Assembly (NCBI GenBank): GCA_024397995.1
Contig: CP073746.1
Coordinates: 3,869,247 to 3,933,246 of the forward strand
Source of the DNA: a bacterium SCSIO 12827
Lineage (GTDB): Bacteria; Pseudomonadota; Alphaproteobacteria; Rhodospirillales; Casp-alpha2
DNA: 64,000 bases
Direction: 5' to 3'
In this document: piece by piece, positions 56,718 to 64,000 of the stretch
Position numbering within the stretch: the stretch's first letter is position 1
Layout of the letters: every line of letters begins with the position of its first letter
Position numbers and translations under genes: made by a program
The notes under the pieces: model-generated
Seen by the model: the letters and a program-made list of their open reading frames with translations, nothing else
Databases searched by the model: none
What the model was told of the DNA's origin: nothing

Positions 56718-58340
56718 ATGGTCAAGAAACCCGCGAAACCCAAATCCTTCCGCGACCCCGTCGAACCCGAGACACGGGCGGAACGGCTGCTCGCGGACTG
56801 CGTCCTGAGCGGCGAAATCGCCGACGTCTCCGATTTCAAGGACGATGCGGAGAAGGTGGTGCGGGCGGCATTACTGCGCGACCTTTGCCTGAATGCAGAA
56901 AACCGGGACATTGACCCCCATGGCATTTGGTTAAAGGGCGCGAAGGTAACTGGCGCCCTCGAAATGGGAGGGGCGACCCTGGATCGAGCTCTTTCGTTCG
57001 TCGGTTGTATCTTCACGGACCGGCCGGTCTTTAGTGATGCCAAGGGCAAGCTGCTTGGGTTTTTTAAATGTACCTTGCCGGGGATTGCGGCAGACCGGCT
57101 TTCGCTTGAGGGGAGCCTGTCCTTACAGGGTGCCACGGTGACCGGCGAAATGCGCCTTCCAGGTGCCAAGATCGGTGCACAGGTTGATTGTTCCGGGGCG
57201 TCCCTCTCCAACGAAAATGGTAGGGCTTTCTTTGCGGATGGTCTTGAAGTCATGGGGGATTTGTTCTTTCCGGGCGTAACAGTGACCGGTGAAATACGCC
57301 TTCTGGGGGCCAAAGTAGGCGAACAAATTGCTTGCTTTGGGGCGATTTTCGGCAACGGAAACGGCGTAGCCTTTCATGCAGACCACCTTGAGGTTGGGGG
57401 CAGTTTGGTTTTTCAGAACGCGAAAGTAACCGGCGAAGTGCGCCTTGTGGGCGCCAAGGTGGGTGGGCAGGTCAATTGCGTCGAAGCGGTCTTCACTAAC
57501 AAAGGTGGCGACGCTTTATCTGCGGATAACCTTGAAGTTCAGGCCTCCTTTTTCTTCACGGATTTGATGGCGCCAGTTATTGGTAAAATGAGTCTCATCC
57601 ATGCCTCTGTCGAGACATTGTACGCAGACGGTAGCGGTTGGCCTGAGGAGGGCAACCTAAATCTTGATGGATTTCGCTATCGAACACTGGGCATTTACCA
57701 GCCGTGGGCAATCCTCCTGGGATGGATCGAACGGCAGCCTCCGGAGCAGTTCACGCCGCAGCCCTATGAACAAGCAATCAAGGTATATCGCGAGGCGGGG
57801 CATCTGGCCGATGCGCGCGAAATGGGTATCGCCAAGGAAGAAGCCTACCGAAAGCAGGGCGGGCTCGGTTGGAAGCATCGGGCGTGGTTATTGTTCGCCA
57901 AGTGGACCATTGCTTATGGCTACAAACCCTGGCGGGCTGGCGTGTGGATACTCTTCGCGGTCATGTTCGCCTGGATGGTCTTCAACAGCGCCTATCACCA
58001 GGGGTACATGCGTCCCGCGAAAGAACGCGTGTTCGTCCACCAATGCTTCAATGGCCCAGCCAAATCAGGTCAATGTTCCGCTTGGGTTGAGCGGAAACTG
58101 GACTGGCGGGCGGAACCTTTGCGCGTTCCCCAGGATTATCCGGCGTTCAATGGGTTGATGTATTCCCTGGACACGTTCTTTCCCTTCGTCGACTTCCATC
58201 AGGAAGCCTATTGGCTTCCCTTCGCGGGGGATCGCTTTGGCTGGTTCTTCCGGCTGTGGCTTTGGGTGCACATCATCGCCGGCTGGGTGCTCTCGACCAT
58301 GGCGGTCGCCGGCCTGACGGGCCTGATCAAGAAAGACTAG
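56718..58340 (+). CDS. Beta-helix-like repeat membrane protein with cysteine ladder
   Basis: 540-residue protein. The N-terminal third (1-140) and a central section form repeat-rich, probably beta-helical structure. Residues 141-284 are three exact 48-residue repeats starting VTGEMRLPGAK, VTGEIRLLGAK and VTGEVRLVGAK, each with a cysteine at the same place (Cys158, Cys206, Cys254). After a soluble stretch (~305-405) come a membrane segment (about 407-424), a ~85-residue loop with two cysteines (443, 453), the YSLDTFFPFVDFHQEAYW segment and a last membrane segment (508-528). It resembles proteins annotated as membrane-associated oxidoreductases or pentapeptide-like repeat proteins, but no catalytic motif is visible. 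Lower GC than neighbours suggests transfer. Confidence 0.75.
   Translation: MVKKPAKPKSFRDPVEPETRAERLLADCVLSGEIADVSDFKDDAEKVVRAALLRDLCLNAENRDIDPHGIWLKGAKVTGALEMGGATLDRALSFVGCIFTDRPVFSDAKGKLLGFFKCTLPGIAADRLSLEGSLSLQGATVTGEMRLPGAKIGAQVDCSGASLSNENGRAFFADGLEVMGDLFFPGVTVTGEIRLLGAKVGEQIACFGAIFGNGNGVAFHADHLEVGGSLVFQNAKVTGEVRLVGAKVGGQVNCVEAVFTNKGGDALSADNLEVQASFFFTDLMAPVIGKMSLIHASVETLYADGSGWPEEGNLNLDGFRYRTLGIYQPWAILLGWIERQPPEQFTPQPYEQAIKVYREAGHLADAREMGIAKEEAYRKQGGLGWKHRAWLLFAKWTIAYGYKPWRAGVWILFAVMFAWMVFNSAYHQGYMRPAKERVFVHQCFNGPAKSGQCSAWVERKLDWRAEPLRVPQDYPAFNGLMYSLDTFFPFVDFHQEAYWLPFAGDRFGWFFRLWLWVHIIAGWVLSTMAVAGLTGLIKKD
57138..57569 (+). repeat. Three tandem 144-bp in-frame repeats
   Basis: The repeat units start at 57138, 57282 and 57426, exactly 144 bp (48 codons) apart, within the membrane-protein gene. 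The protein similarity is strong while the DNA has drifted, so these are old duplications held in register, not a recent tandem expansion. Confidence 0.85.
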
Positions 58341-58359
58341 GCAGGCCGGGGCCCGCCGT

Positions 58360-59901
58360 CTAATTCATCACGTTATAGGTAAAAATCACCGCCAGGATCA
58401 CGACGATGATCCAGAGCAGGACCGGGGTGCGGGGTTTGTCCTCGCCGTCGCGCAGCAGGCGTACGGTTTCCGGGTCCAGGGTCAGGCGGCCTTCGGCCAG
58501 TCTGCGGGCGCCGATTTCCAAATCTTCCATGACGCGCGGCAGGCGTTCCGCGACTTCGGCAAGGCCCTGGAAGGTGTCCATGATCTTGGCCTCGGGCCCC
58601 AGGTTGGCGCGCATCCAGTCTTCGATCAGCGGCCTTGCCAGCACCCACATGTTGGTGTCGGGGTAGAGTTTGCGGCTTACCCCCTCGGCGGTCAGCATGG
58701 TTTTCTGCAGCAGCAGCAATTGCGGCTGGGTTTCCATGGCGAAGGTTTCCGTGACCTGGAACAGCTGGCCCAGCAGGCGGCCGATGGAAATCTCGTGCTG
58801 GGGCTTGTCCAGGATCGGCTCGGCGATGGAGCGGCAGGCCTGGGTGAAGGCGTCGACGGATTTGTCGCGGGGCACCCATCCGGCCTCGAAATGCACTTCG
58901 GCCGCGCGGCGGTAATCGCGGGTGAGGAAGCCCAGCAGCATTTCACCCAGGTTGCGCCGGGTCTTCTTATCGACCCGGCCCATGATGCCGAAGTCGACGG
59001 CGCCGATCGCCCCGTCCGCCATCACGAACAGATTGCCCGGGTGCAGGTCGGCATGGAAGAAGCCGTCGCGGAACACCTGGTTGAAGAAGGCGCGGGCCGC
59101 GTTTTCGACCACCGTCTTGGGATCGATCCCGGCGGCGGCGATGGCGTCCACGTCGTTGATGGGAAAGCCGTCGATGCGTTCCGTCGTCAGCACCCGCGAT
59201 CCCGTGCGCGCCCAATCGACGGCGGGGATGACGAAGGTGTCGTCGCCGTCGAAATTGTCGGCCATTTCGGCGGCGGCGGCGGCTTCGAACCGCAGGTCCA
59301 TTTCCAGTTCCACCGACTGGGCGATGGTTTCCACCACCTCGCGGGGTTTCAGGCGCTTCAAGTCCGGGCGGGCGCGCTCCATGACCCGCGCGGCCCAGCG
59401 GAACAGGTCGAGGTCGCGGCGGAACCGGGCCTCGATCCCCGGGCGCAAAATCTTCACCGCGACCTTGTCGCCCTCCGTCGTCTCGGCGAAATGGACCTGG
59501 GCGATGGAGGCGGCGGCCACGGGCTCGTCGTCGAAGGAGGCGAACAGGGTTTCCACCGGCACCTGGAATTCCTGCTCGATGGTCTGGCGGGCCAGGTCGG
59601 TGGAAAACGGCGGCAGGTCGTCCTGCAACTGCGCCAGGTCCTGGGTGATCTCCTCGCCCAACAGGTCCGGGCGGGTCGACAACGCCTGGCCCAGCTTGAT
59701 GAAACTGGGCCCGGCTTCGGAAAGGGCATTGGCCAGGCGCTGGCCCGGCCGGCCCGGCACGGAGCGTTTGGACAGCAGCTTGGCCGCCTTGGCGACCGCC
59801 GGGGCGACGCCCAGGTCTTCCAGCGGGAACAGGGCATCGTGGCGCGCCAGCAGGCGGGCGATGGCGAACAGGCGCCAGAGATTGGAGAGATGACCGCTCA
59901 T
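58360..59901 (-). CDS. ubiB: Ubiquinone biosynthesis regulatory kinase-like protein UbiB
   Basis: 513-residue atypical kinase/ATPase of the UbiB (ABC1/ADCK) family needed for ubiquinone synthesis. Family motifs: FIKLGQALSTRPDLL (KxGQ), the Ala-rich loop AAASIAQVHFA, DLHPGN and VDFGIMGR. Two C-terminal membrane segments are merged at the end (PVLLWIIVVILAVIFTY). The gene is 23 bp downstream of ubiE on the same strand, the usual ubiE-ubiB pair. It is convergent with the repeat protein. Confidence 0.97.
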   Translation of the reverse strand: MSGHLSNLWRLFAIARLLARHDALFPLEDLGVAPAVAKAAKLLSKRSVPGRPGQRLANALSEAGPSFIKLGQALSTRPDLLGEEITQDLAQLQDDLPPFSTDLARQTIEQEFQVPVETLFASFDDEPVAAASIAQVHFAETTEGDKVAVKILRPGIEARFRRDLDLFRWAARVMERARPDLKRLKPREVVETIAQSVELEMDLRFEAAAAAEMADNFDGDDTFVIPAVDWARTGSRVLTTERIDGFPINDVDAIAAAGIDPKTVVENAARAFFNQVFRDGFFHADLHPGNLFVMADGAIGAVDFGIMGRVDKKTRRNLGEMLLGFLTRDYRRAAEVHFEAGWVPRDKSVDAFTQACRSIAEPILDKPQHEISIGRLLGQLFQVTETFAMETQPQLLLLQKTMLTAEGVSRKLYPDTNMWVLARPLIEDWMRANLGPEAKIMDTFQGLAEVAERLPRVMEDLEIGARRLAEGRLTLDPETVRLLRDGEDKPRTPVLLWIIVVILAVIFTYNVMN

Positions 59902-59924
59902 GCGTTCTGGGTCCCGGGCCGGTC

Positions 59925-60737
59925 TCAGGTGCGCCAGGCGGAATGGATGGCCGCGATCCCGCCCGTCAGGTTGCGGTATTCGGCGCGGGCCAGGCCGGCG
60001 GCGCCGATCATGGCCTTGAACTCTTCCTGGGGCGGAAAGCGGCGGATGCTTTCCGCCAGGTATTGATAGGAATCCCGGTCGCCGGCGATTTTCTCGCCCA
60101 GCACGGGCAGCACCTTGAAGGACCAGCGGTCGTAAATCTCGTCCAGCACCGGCAGGGCGACCTTGGAAAATTCCAGGCAGAGGAACCGGCCGCCCGGCTT
60201 CAGCACGCGCCGGGCCTCGGCCAGGGCGTTCTGCGGATGGGTCACGTTGCGGATGCAGAAGGCGGTGGTATAGGCGTCGAAGGAATTGTCGGGAAAGGGC
60301 AGGTTTTCCGCATCACCGGTGACCCAGTCGATGCCGCCTTGGTCGCGGCCTTTCAGCATGCCTTTATCAATGGCGCGGGCCTTGCCGACCTTCAGCATCT
60401 CCGTGTTGATGTCGCAGACCGCGACCGGGCCGCCGCCGCGCTCAAGGAACCGGAAGGCGATGTCGCCTGTGCCGCCGCCGACGTCCAGCAAGGTCATGCC
60501 CGGGCGCGGCCGCAGCCAGTCCAGCATGGCCGCTTTCCACAAACGGTGGATGCCGAGCGACATCAGGTCGTTCATGAGATCGTATTTGGAGGCGACGCTA
60601 TCGAACACGCCCCGCACCAGCCCGGCCTTTTCGTCCTCGGCGACCTGTCGGAAGCCGAAGTGAGTTGTGCCGGCGGCAGCGCCAGGGGACGCGGATGTGT
60701 CCGCGTTATCAGGGGTTTCGGGCGTCTCTTTGATCAT
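59925..60737 (-). CDS. ubiE: Demethylmenaquinone/ubiquinone C-methyltransferase UbiE
   Basis: 270-residue SAM methyltransferase for the C-methylation step in ubiquinone (and menaquinone) synthesis. UbiE signatures: [37 protein letters not shown] (SAM loop) and the C-terminal [16 protein letters not shown] Pro/Ala-rich N-terminal stretch of ~22 residues precedes the domain. ATG 60737 is the likely start; a second ATG six bases upstream is possible. It is divergent from mutM with an 82-bp gap. Confidence 0.97.
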   Translation of the reverse strand: MIKETPETPDNADTSASPGAAAGTTHFGFRQVAEDEKAGLVRGVFDSVASKYDLMNDLMSLGIHRLWKAAMLDWLRPRPGMTLLDVGGGTGDIAFRFLERGGGPVAVCDINTEMLKVGKARAIDKGMLKGRDQGGIDWVTGDAENLPFPDNSFDAYTTAFCIRNVTHPQNALAEARRVLKPGGRFLCLEFSKVALPVLDEIYDRWSFKVLPVLGEKIAGDRDSYQYLAESIRRFPPQEEFKAMIGAAGLARAEYRNLTGGIAAIHSAWRT

Positions 60738-60819
60738 GGCGATGGAACATAGCGTAACCGGCCGGGACAGGCTACGTTCCTTGGACCTTCCCCGTCGTTT
60801 CCTTGCCCGAAGACCCGCC

Positions 60820-61650
60820 ATGCCCGAACTGCCTGAAGTCGAAACCGTCCGCCGGGGGCTGATGCCCGCCATGCAGGGCAAGCGCCTGGACGCGGTGATC
60901 CCGCGCCGGCCCAACCTGCGCTTTCCCCTGCCCGACGGTTTCGGCCAGCGGCTCACGGGGCGCACGGTGGTCGATATCCGCCGGCGGGCCAAGTTCCTGA
61001 TGTTCGATTTGGACAGCCCGGACGTGCTGATCGCCCATCTCGGCATGTCGGGCAGCTTTCGCTTAGGTGCCCATGCCTTCCCGGAAGAAAAGCACGACCA
61101 TGTGATCTTCAAGATGTCCGGCGGCGGCGAGGTTCATTACAACGACCCGCGCCGCTTCGGCTTCATGGATTTATGGGCCGCCGCCGAGCTGGCGTCCTAT
61201 CCCATGCTGGCCAAGCTGGGGCCGGAGCCCTTGGACGACGATGCCTTTTCGGGCGCTGTCCTGGCGGCGCGGCTCAAGGGCCGCAAGACGCCGATCAAGG
61301 CGGCGCTGCTGGATCAGGGCGTGGTCGCGGGCGTCGGCAATATCTATGCCTGCGAAGCGCTCTACCGGGCGGGCATCTCGCCCAAGCGTCTGGCCCATAC
61401 GGTGCAGGGGGCCAGGGCCGACAAACTGGCCGATGCGGTGAAGGCGGTGCTGAAGGACGCCATCGCGTCGGGGGGCTCGTCCTTGCGCGATCATATCCGT
61501 CCCGATGGCGAACTGGGCTATTTCCAGCATTCCTTTGATGTCTACGGGCGCACGGGCGAAGCCTGCGCCAACGCGGCCTGCGGCCAGCCCATCCGCCAGA
61601 TCCCCCAGGCCGGGCGATCGACTTTCTACTGTTCCCGTTGCCAGAGGTAG
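60820..61650 (+). CDS. mutM: Formamidopyrimidine-DNA glycosylase
   Basis: 276-residue Fpg, removing 8-oxoguanine and formamidopyrimidines with beta,delta-lyase activity. The catalytic Pro2-Glu3 is in [13 protein letters not shown], which fixes the start at 60820. The helix-two-turn-helix [16 protein letters not shown] and the C-terminal zinc finger (CANAACGQ ... YCSRC) are complete. It is followed 14 bp later by the small secreted-protein gene. Confidence 0.98.
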   Translation: MPELPEVETVRRGLMPAMQGKRLDAVIPRRPNLRFPLPDGFGQRLTGRTVVDIRRRAKFLMFDLDSPDVLIAHLGMSGSFRLGAHAFPEEKHDHVIFKMSGGGEVHYNDPRRFGFMDLWAAAELASYPMLAKLGPEPLDDDAFSGAVLAARLKGRKTPIKAALLDQGVVAGVGNIYACEALYRAGISPKRLAHTVQGARADKLADAVKAVLKDAIASGGSSLRDHIRPDGELGYFQHSFDVYGRTGEACANAACGQPIRQIPQAGRSTFYCSRCQR

Positions 61651-61664
61651 GGTATCACCGCCCC

Positions 61665-62030
61665 ATGACCTTGATAGCCCGCCTGCGTCCCGGTTTCGTC
61701 GCCGCCCTTTTGTGGCTGGCGGCGGCGCTGCCCGCGGCCGCGCAGTTCGTCGGCGGCATCGACGACCTGCCGCTGATGCCGGGCCTGACCGACATCCCCG
61801 ACGCCGGGGTGGTGTTCGAGACTCCGGCCGGGCGCATCGTCGAAGCCCAGGCCCTGACCGGCGGTCAGGATCAGGCCCAGGTGCGGGCGTTCTACGACGC
61901 CAGTTTGCCGCAGCTCGGCTGGGAAAAGATCAAAAGCGGCCAGTACCGCCGCGAAGGGGAAACCCTGCACTTGGAATTCCCGGACGGCCCCGTGCCGACC
62001 GTGCGGTTCCGCCTGGCGCCGGGTCCCTGA
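61665..62030 (+). CDS. Small exported protein of unknown function
   Basis: 121-residue protein with an N-terminal signal peptide (RLRPGFVAALLWLAAALPAAA, cleavage near AAA-QF). The mature part contains DLPLMPGLTDIPDAGVVFETPAGRIVEA and RAFYDASLPQLGWEKIKSGQYRREGETL, a pattern common to short alphaproteobacterial proteins next to mutM or enoyl-CoA hydratase genes. I know no function for it. An in-frame ATG at 61638 would overlap mutM and has no ribosome site; AGAGGTAGGG supports 61665. Confidence 0.75.
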   Translation: MTLIARLRPGFVAALLWLAAALPAAAQFVGGIDDLPLMPGLTDIPDAGVVFETPAGRIVEAQALTGGQDQAQVRAFYDASLPQLGWEKIKSGQYRREGETLHLEFPDGPVPTVRFRLAPGP

Positions 62031-62088
62031 CCGGCCCGCGCCGACGACATATCGAGACCCCTCATATTAAGGAACGGAAGCGACCCAC

Positions 62089-62865
62089 ATGGCTTACGAA
62101 AACATCATCGTTGAAACCCGCGGCGCCGTCGGGCTGATCACCCTCAACCGGCCGAAGGCGCTGAACGCGCTGAACAAGGCCCTGGTCGCCGAGATGCGCG
62201 ACGCCCTCGACGTGTTCGAGGCCGATGACGCGATCGGCGCAATCGTCGTCACCGGATCGGAAAAAGCCTTCGCCGCTGGCGCCGACATTAAGGAGATGCA
62301 GGGCCAAAGCTGGATGGACGCCTATAAAAGCGACTTCATCACCAAGGATTGGGAACGCATCGCCTCCTGCCGCAAGCCGGTGATCGCCGCCGTGGCGGGT
62401 TATGCGCTCGGCGGCGGTTGCGAGGTCGCCATGATGTGCGATCTGATCATCGCCGGCGACAATGCGAAATTCGGGCAGCCGGAAATCACCATCGGCACCA
62501 TTCCAGGCGCCGGCGGCACGCAGCGTCTGACCCGCGCCGTGGGCAAGGCCAAGGCCATGGAAATGTGCCTGACCGGGCGGATGATGGATGCGGAAGAGGC
62601 GGAACGGTCGGGGCTGGTCGCGCGCATCGTGCCCGCGGCTGATCTGGTCGAGGACGCGGTCAAGACGGCGCAGGCCATCGCCGGCATGTCGCGGCCGCTT
62701 GCCATGCTGGCCAAGGAAGCCGTCAACCGCGCGTTCGAGACGACCCTGTCCGAAGGGGTGCGGTTCGAACGACGCATGTTCCACGCGACCTTCGGGACCG
62801 AGGATCAGAAGGAAGGCATGGCCGCCTTCGCCGACAAACGGAAGCCGGAATTCAAGAACCGCTGA
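62089..62865 (+). CDS. Enoyl-CoA hydratase
   Basis: 258-residue crotonase-family hydratase of fatty-acid beta-oxidation or related acyl-CoA pathways. Oxyanion-hole segments [11 protein letters not shown] and [18 protein letters not shown] are present, as are the catalytic glutamates in [19 protein letters not shown]. The C-terminal helix LFTAD-type region is seen as [17 protein letters not shown]. The ATG at 62089 has GGAACGGAAG upstream. It precedes rpsT, an alphaproteobacterial synteny. Confidence 0.96.
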   Translation: MAYENIIVETRGAVGLITLNRPKALNALNKALVAEMRDALDVFEADDAIGAIVVTGSEKAFAAGADIKEMQGQSWMDAYKSDFITKDWERIASCRKPVIAAVAGYALGGGCEVAMMCDLIIAGDNAKFGQPEITIGTIPGAGGTQRLTRAVGKAKAMEMCLTGRMMDAEEAERSGLVARIVPAADLVEDAVKTAQAIAGMSRPLAMLAKEAVNRAFETTLSEGVRFERRMFHATFGTEDQKEGMAAFADKRKPEFKNR

Positions 62866-62991
62866 GCGGGTGGTGCAGGGCCCCGCGAAACGGCGGAACG
62901 GGGCCTTGTTTTCCGGGCTTGACCTGGGTCCGGCCCGCCGATATAACCGCGCCTTCCGAATTCAGACCCAGAGTTAGAAAAGGGTGTCCAG

Positions 62992-63258
62992 ATGGCACAT
63001 CATGCCTCGGCCAAGAAACGCATTCGTCAAACGGCCCGCCGCACGCAGGTCAACCGCACGCGCCTGAGCGCCGTGCGCACCTCGATCCGCAAGGTCGAAA
63101 TGGCCATCGCCGGTGGCGACGCCGCCGCCGCCCAGGAAGCCTTCAAGGCGGCGCAGCCGCTCGTCATGCGCGGTGCGCAGAAAGGCATCCTGCACGCCAA
63201 CATGGCGTCGCGGAAGCTGTCGCGCCTGGTCAAGCAGATCAAGGGCCTGTCCGCCTAA
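62992..63258 (+). CDS. rpsT: Ribosomal protein S20
   Basis: 88-residue S20 of the 30S subunit, helical and lysine/arginine-rich ([20 protein letters not shown] at the N-terminus). Length and sequence match bacterial S20. AAAAGGGTG lies eight to ten bases before the ATG. It is followed by a clear intrinsic terminator. In many alphaproteobacteria the next gene is dnaA. Confidence 0.98.
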   Translation: MAHHASAKKRIRQTARRTQVNRTRLSAVRTSIRKVEMAIAGGDAAAAQEAFKAAQPLVMRGAQKGILHANMASRKLSRLVKQIKGLSA

Positions 63259-63291
63259 GGACGGCTCTCGACCGCGATTAAATACCGAAAG

Positions 63292-63317
63292 GGCCGTGCC
63301 GAAAGCACGGCCTTTTT
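63292..63317 (+). terminator. Intrinsic terminator after rpsT
   Basis: GGCCGTGC (63292-63299) pairs perfectly with GCACGGCC (63305-63312), loop CGAAA, followed by TTTTTCTTT. It lies 33 bp after the rpsT stop and is the best intrinsic terminator in the window. Confidence 0.9.
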
Positions 63318-63837
63318 CTTTGTCAGAACGGACGCGCAAACCATTGCTGGGACTCGGAAAAACACGCCCGCCGAGGCCCGCCGCGAAGGGGGCCGAGGGG
63401 ACTCTCAGGGCCATTTTTGTCAAGGGAATTATTTTGCAAATTTGGGGGGCGTTCGCGATTCGTCTCATTGCCATCGACGGATCACGTCCGTAATATCCCC
63501 GTCGTCGTTGGGGGCTTCACGCCCACCGACGGACTCACTAAGACGCCGCCCGGCCGACACAAGCTAATAAAGAGAAAGGAGACTTGAGAAAAAGAGAGCC
63601 CTTTTTTCTTTTTGGTTTCGCGCGGCTTCAATAACCTTAAATCGAATTACTTATCGTTATTATAAGACCTGAATAATTTGTTATTTAATAATAGGCTAAA
63701 AAGCCAAACCTAAGGGGGGTGTGTCGCGGACAAAGTCTAATGTGTTCGCCGCTCATGCGGTGTCGTCTCTCGCGGCTCTAGAGAGGCGGCGGCGTGAAGG
63801 AGCCGTATTCCGGTTCCCGACACGGCGGCGGGCATAA
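63318..63837. promoter_or_regulatory. 520-bp non-coding region, probable dnaA upstream/origin-like
   Basis: No credible gene lies here. It holds four GANTC sites (63351, 63400, 63457, 63532), an inverted repeat ACGGA/TCCGT (63477-63491), an imperfect hairpin near 63500-63531, a purine/pyrimidine tract (63571-63613), and an A+T-rich tract of about 80% A+T between 63631 and 63705, far above its surroundings. No convincing DnaA box (TTATCCACA) was found. The link to dnaA rests on synteny with rpsT. Confidence 0.45.
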
Positions 63838-64000
63838 ATGAAAGACAAGCCGCGACAGCGCCGGCCGGTGGTTGTCCCCACCGGGCCTCATCGCCTCCCA
63901 ACACCCAGGGAGGGGGAACCTTGGCCGTATGGCCGCCGGTCCCCCCTGATAATGAAAACAAGCACCGTCCGAATGGGCGGGACCGAATGTTGGTGGCAAA
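63838..64000 (+). CDS. Open frame running off the right edge, possible dnaA start
   Basis: From ATG 63838 the frame is open for 54 codons to the end of the window; ATGs at 63952 and 63973 are also in frame. The first part is Arg/Pro-rich and looks unlike a conserved protein, so if a gene is real it more likely begins at one of the later ATGs. The last residues (MGGTECWWQ) are too few to identify. No clear ribosome site precedes any of the three. dnaA is expected here only by synteny. Confidence 0.25.
   Translation, partial: MKDKPRQRRPVVVPTGPHRLPTPREGEPWPYGRRSPLIMKTSTVRMGGTECWWQ

Noticed and set aside
63584..63634. A 16-codon frame from a TTG after AAAGGAG, with four Phe codons, resembling a Phe leader peptide
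   Set aside because: The spacing to the TTG is only two to three bases, the Phe codons come from a T-tract, and no downstream terminator/antiterminator or phenylalanine gene is visible.
63650..63880. DnaA boxes near the A+T-rich tract (TTATCGTTA, TTGTCCCCA)
   Set aside because: Each differs from TTATCCACA at two or more important positions, and they do not form a spaced array.
1..64000. Mobile elements, prophage or CRISPR arrays
   Set aside because: No transposase, integrase, tRNA-linked attachment duplication or regularly spaced direct repeats were seen; the only regular repeat is the 144-bp in-frame repeat at 57138.

Overview
The window looks like one contiguous stretch of chromosome from a high-GC alphaproteobacterium, most plausibly of the Rhodospirillales. 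This rests on gene content and order rather than on a marker gene: a Ros/MucR regulator, an Irr regulator, the block fur - miaB - phoH - ybeY - corC - lnt - metK - trmB - rimP - nusA - ylxR - infB - rbfA - truB - rpsO - pnp, the fabA-fabB-fabI/irr neighbourhood, and ubiB-ubiE / mutM - echA - rpsT at the right end. In alphaproteobacteria that right end often leads into dnaA. I recognise no rRNA, tRNA, insertion sequence, prophage or CRISPR array.

Layout. 1-5.2 kb: end of an AmpG-like permease, an isocitrate-lyase-superfamily enzyme with a palindromic operator candidate, a SulP anion transporter next to a stand-alone BLUF blue-light sensor, inorganic pyrophosphatase and a macro-domain protein. 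5.2-18.6 kb: maeB divergent from mutS, then glnD (with a long Lys/Ala tail), murJ, trpS, an Nfu Fe-S scaffold, a 324-bp non-coding gap and a Bax-like glucosaminidase. 18.6-23.4 kb: secreted polysaccharide deacetylase, RutE-like nitroreductase, an unassigned permease, tsaB, a TusA-like protein and MucR. 23.5-41.7 kb: the housekeeping superblock for tRNA modification, ribosome maturation, transcription and translation. The rimP-nusA-infB operon has a recognisable promoter followed by a strong intrinsic terminator inside its leader, and pnp has a long leader hairpin.

41.7-48 kb: unsaturated fatty-acid synthesis (fabA, fabB, fabI), Irr, then rubrerythrin, a two-[4Fe-4S] CCG-domain protein and a DUF3501 protein. 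The last three are probably an iron/peroxide-responsive module of unknown chemistry. 48-52 kb: SH3b protein, 2-hydroxyacid dehydrogenase, pabB and a class IV aminotransferase (folate branch). 52-56.5 kb, minus strand: DsrE-like, MoeB/ThiF-like, cysK and an Rrf2 regulator lacking Fe-S cysteines (a probable sulfur/cysteine unit), then dut and coaBC. 56.7-58.3 kb: a lower-GC membrane protein with three exact 48-residue repeats carrying a cysteine ladder. 58.4-63.3 kb: ubiB, ubiE, mutM, a small secreted protein, enoyl-CoA hydratase and rpsT.

63.3-64.0 kb is non-coding: the rpsT terminator, four GANTC (CcrM-type) sites within 186 bp, and an AT-rich tract of about 80% A+T. It resembles a dnaA regulatory region or possible origin, but the gene itself lies beyond the edge. 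The best leads are the rimP leader attenuator, the Irr-linked rubrerythrin/CCG/DUF3501 module, the Cys-ladder repeat protein, the GlnD tail, the sulfur-relay cluster and the GANTC cluster.
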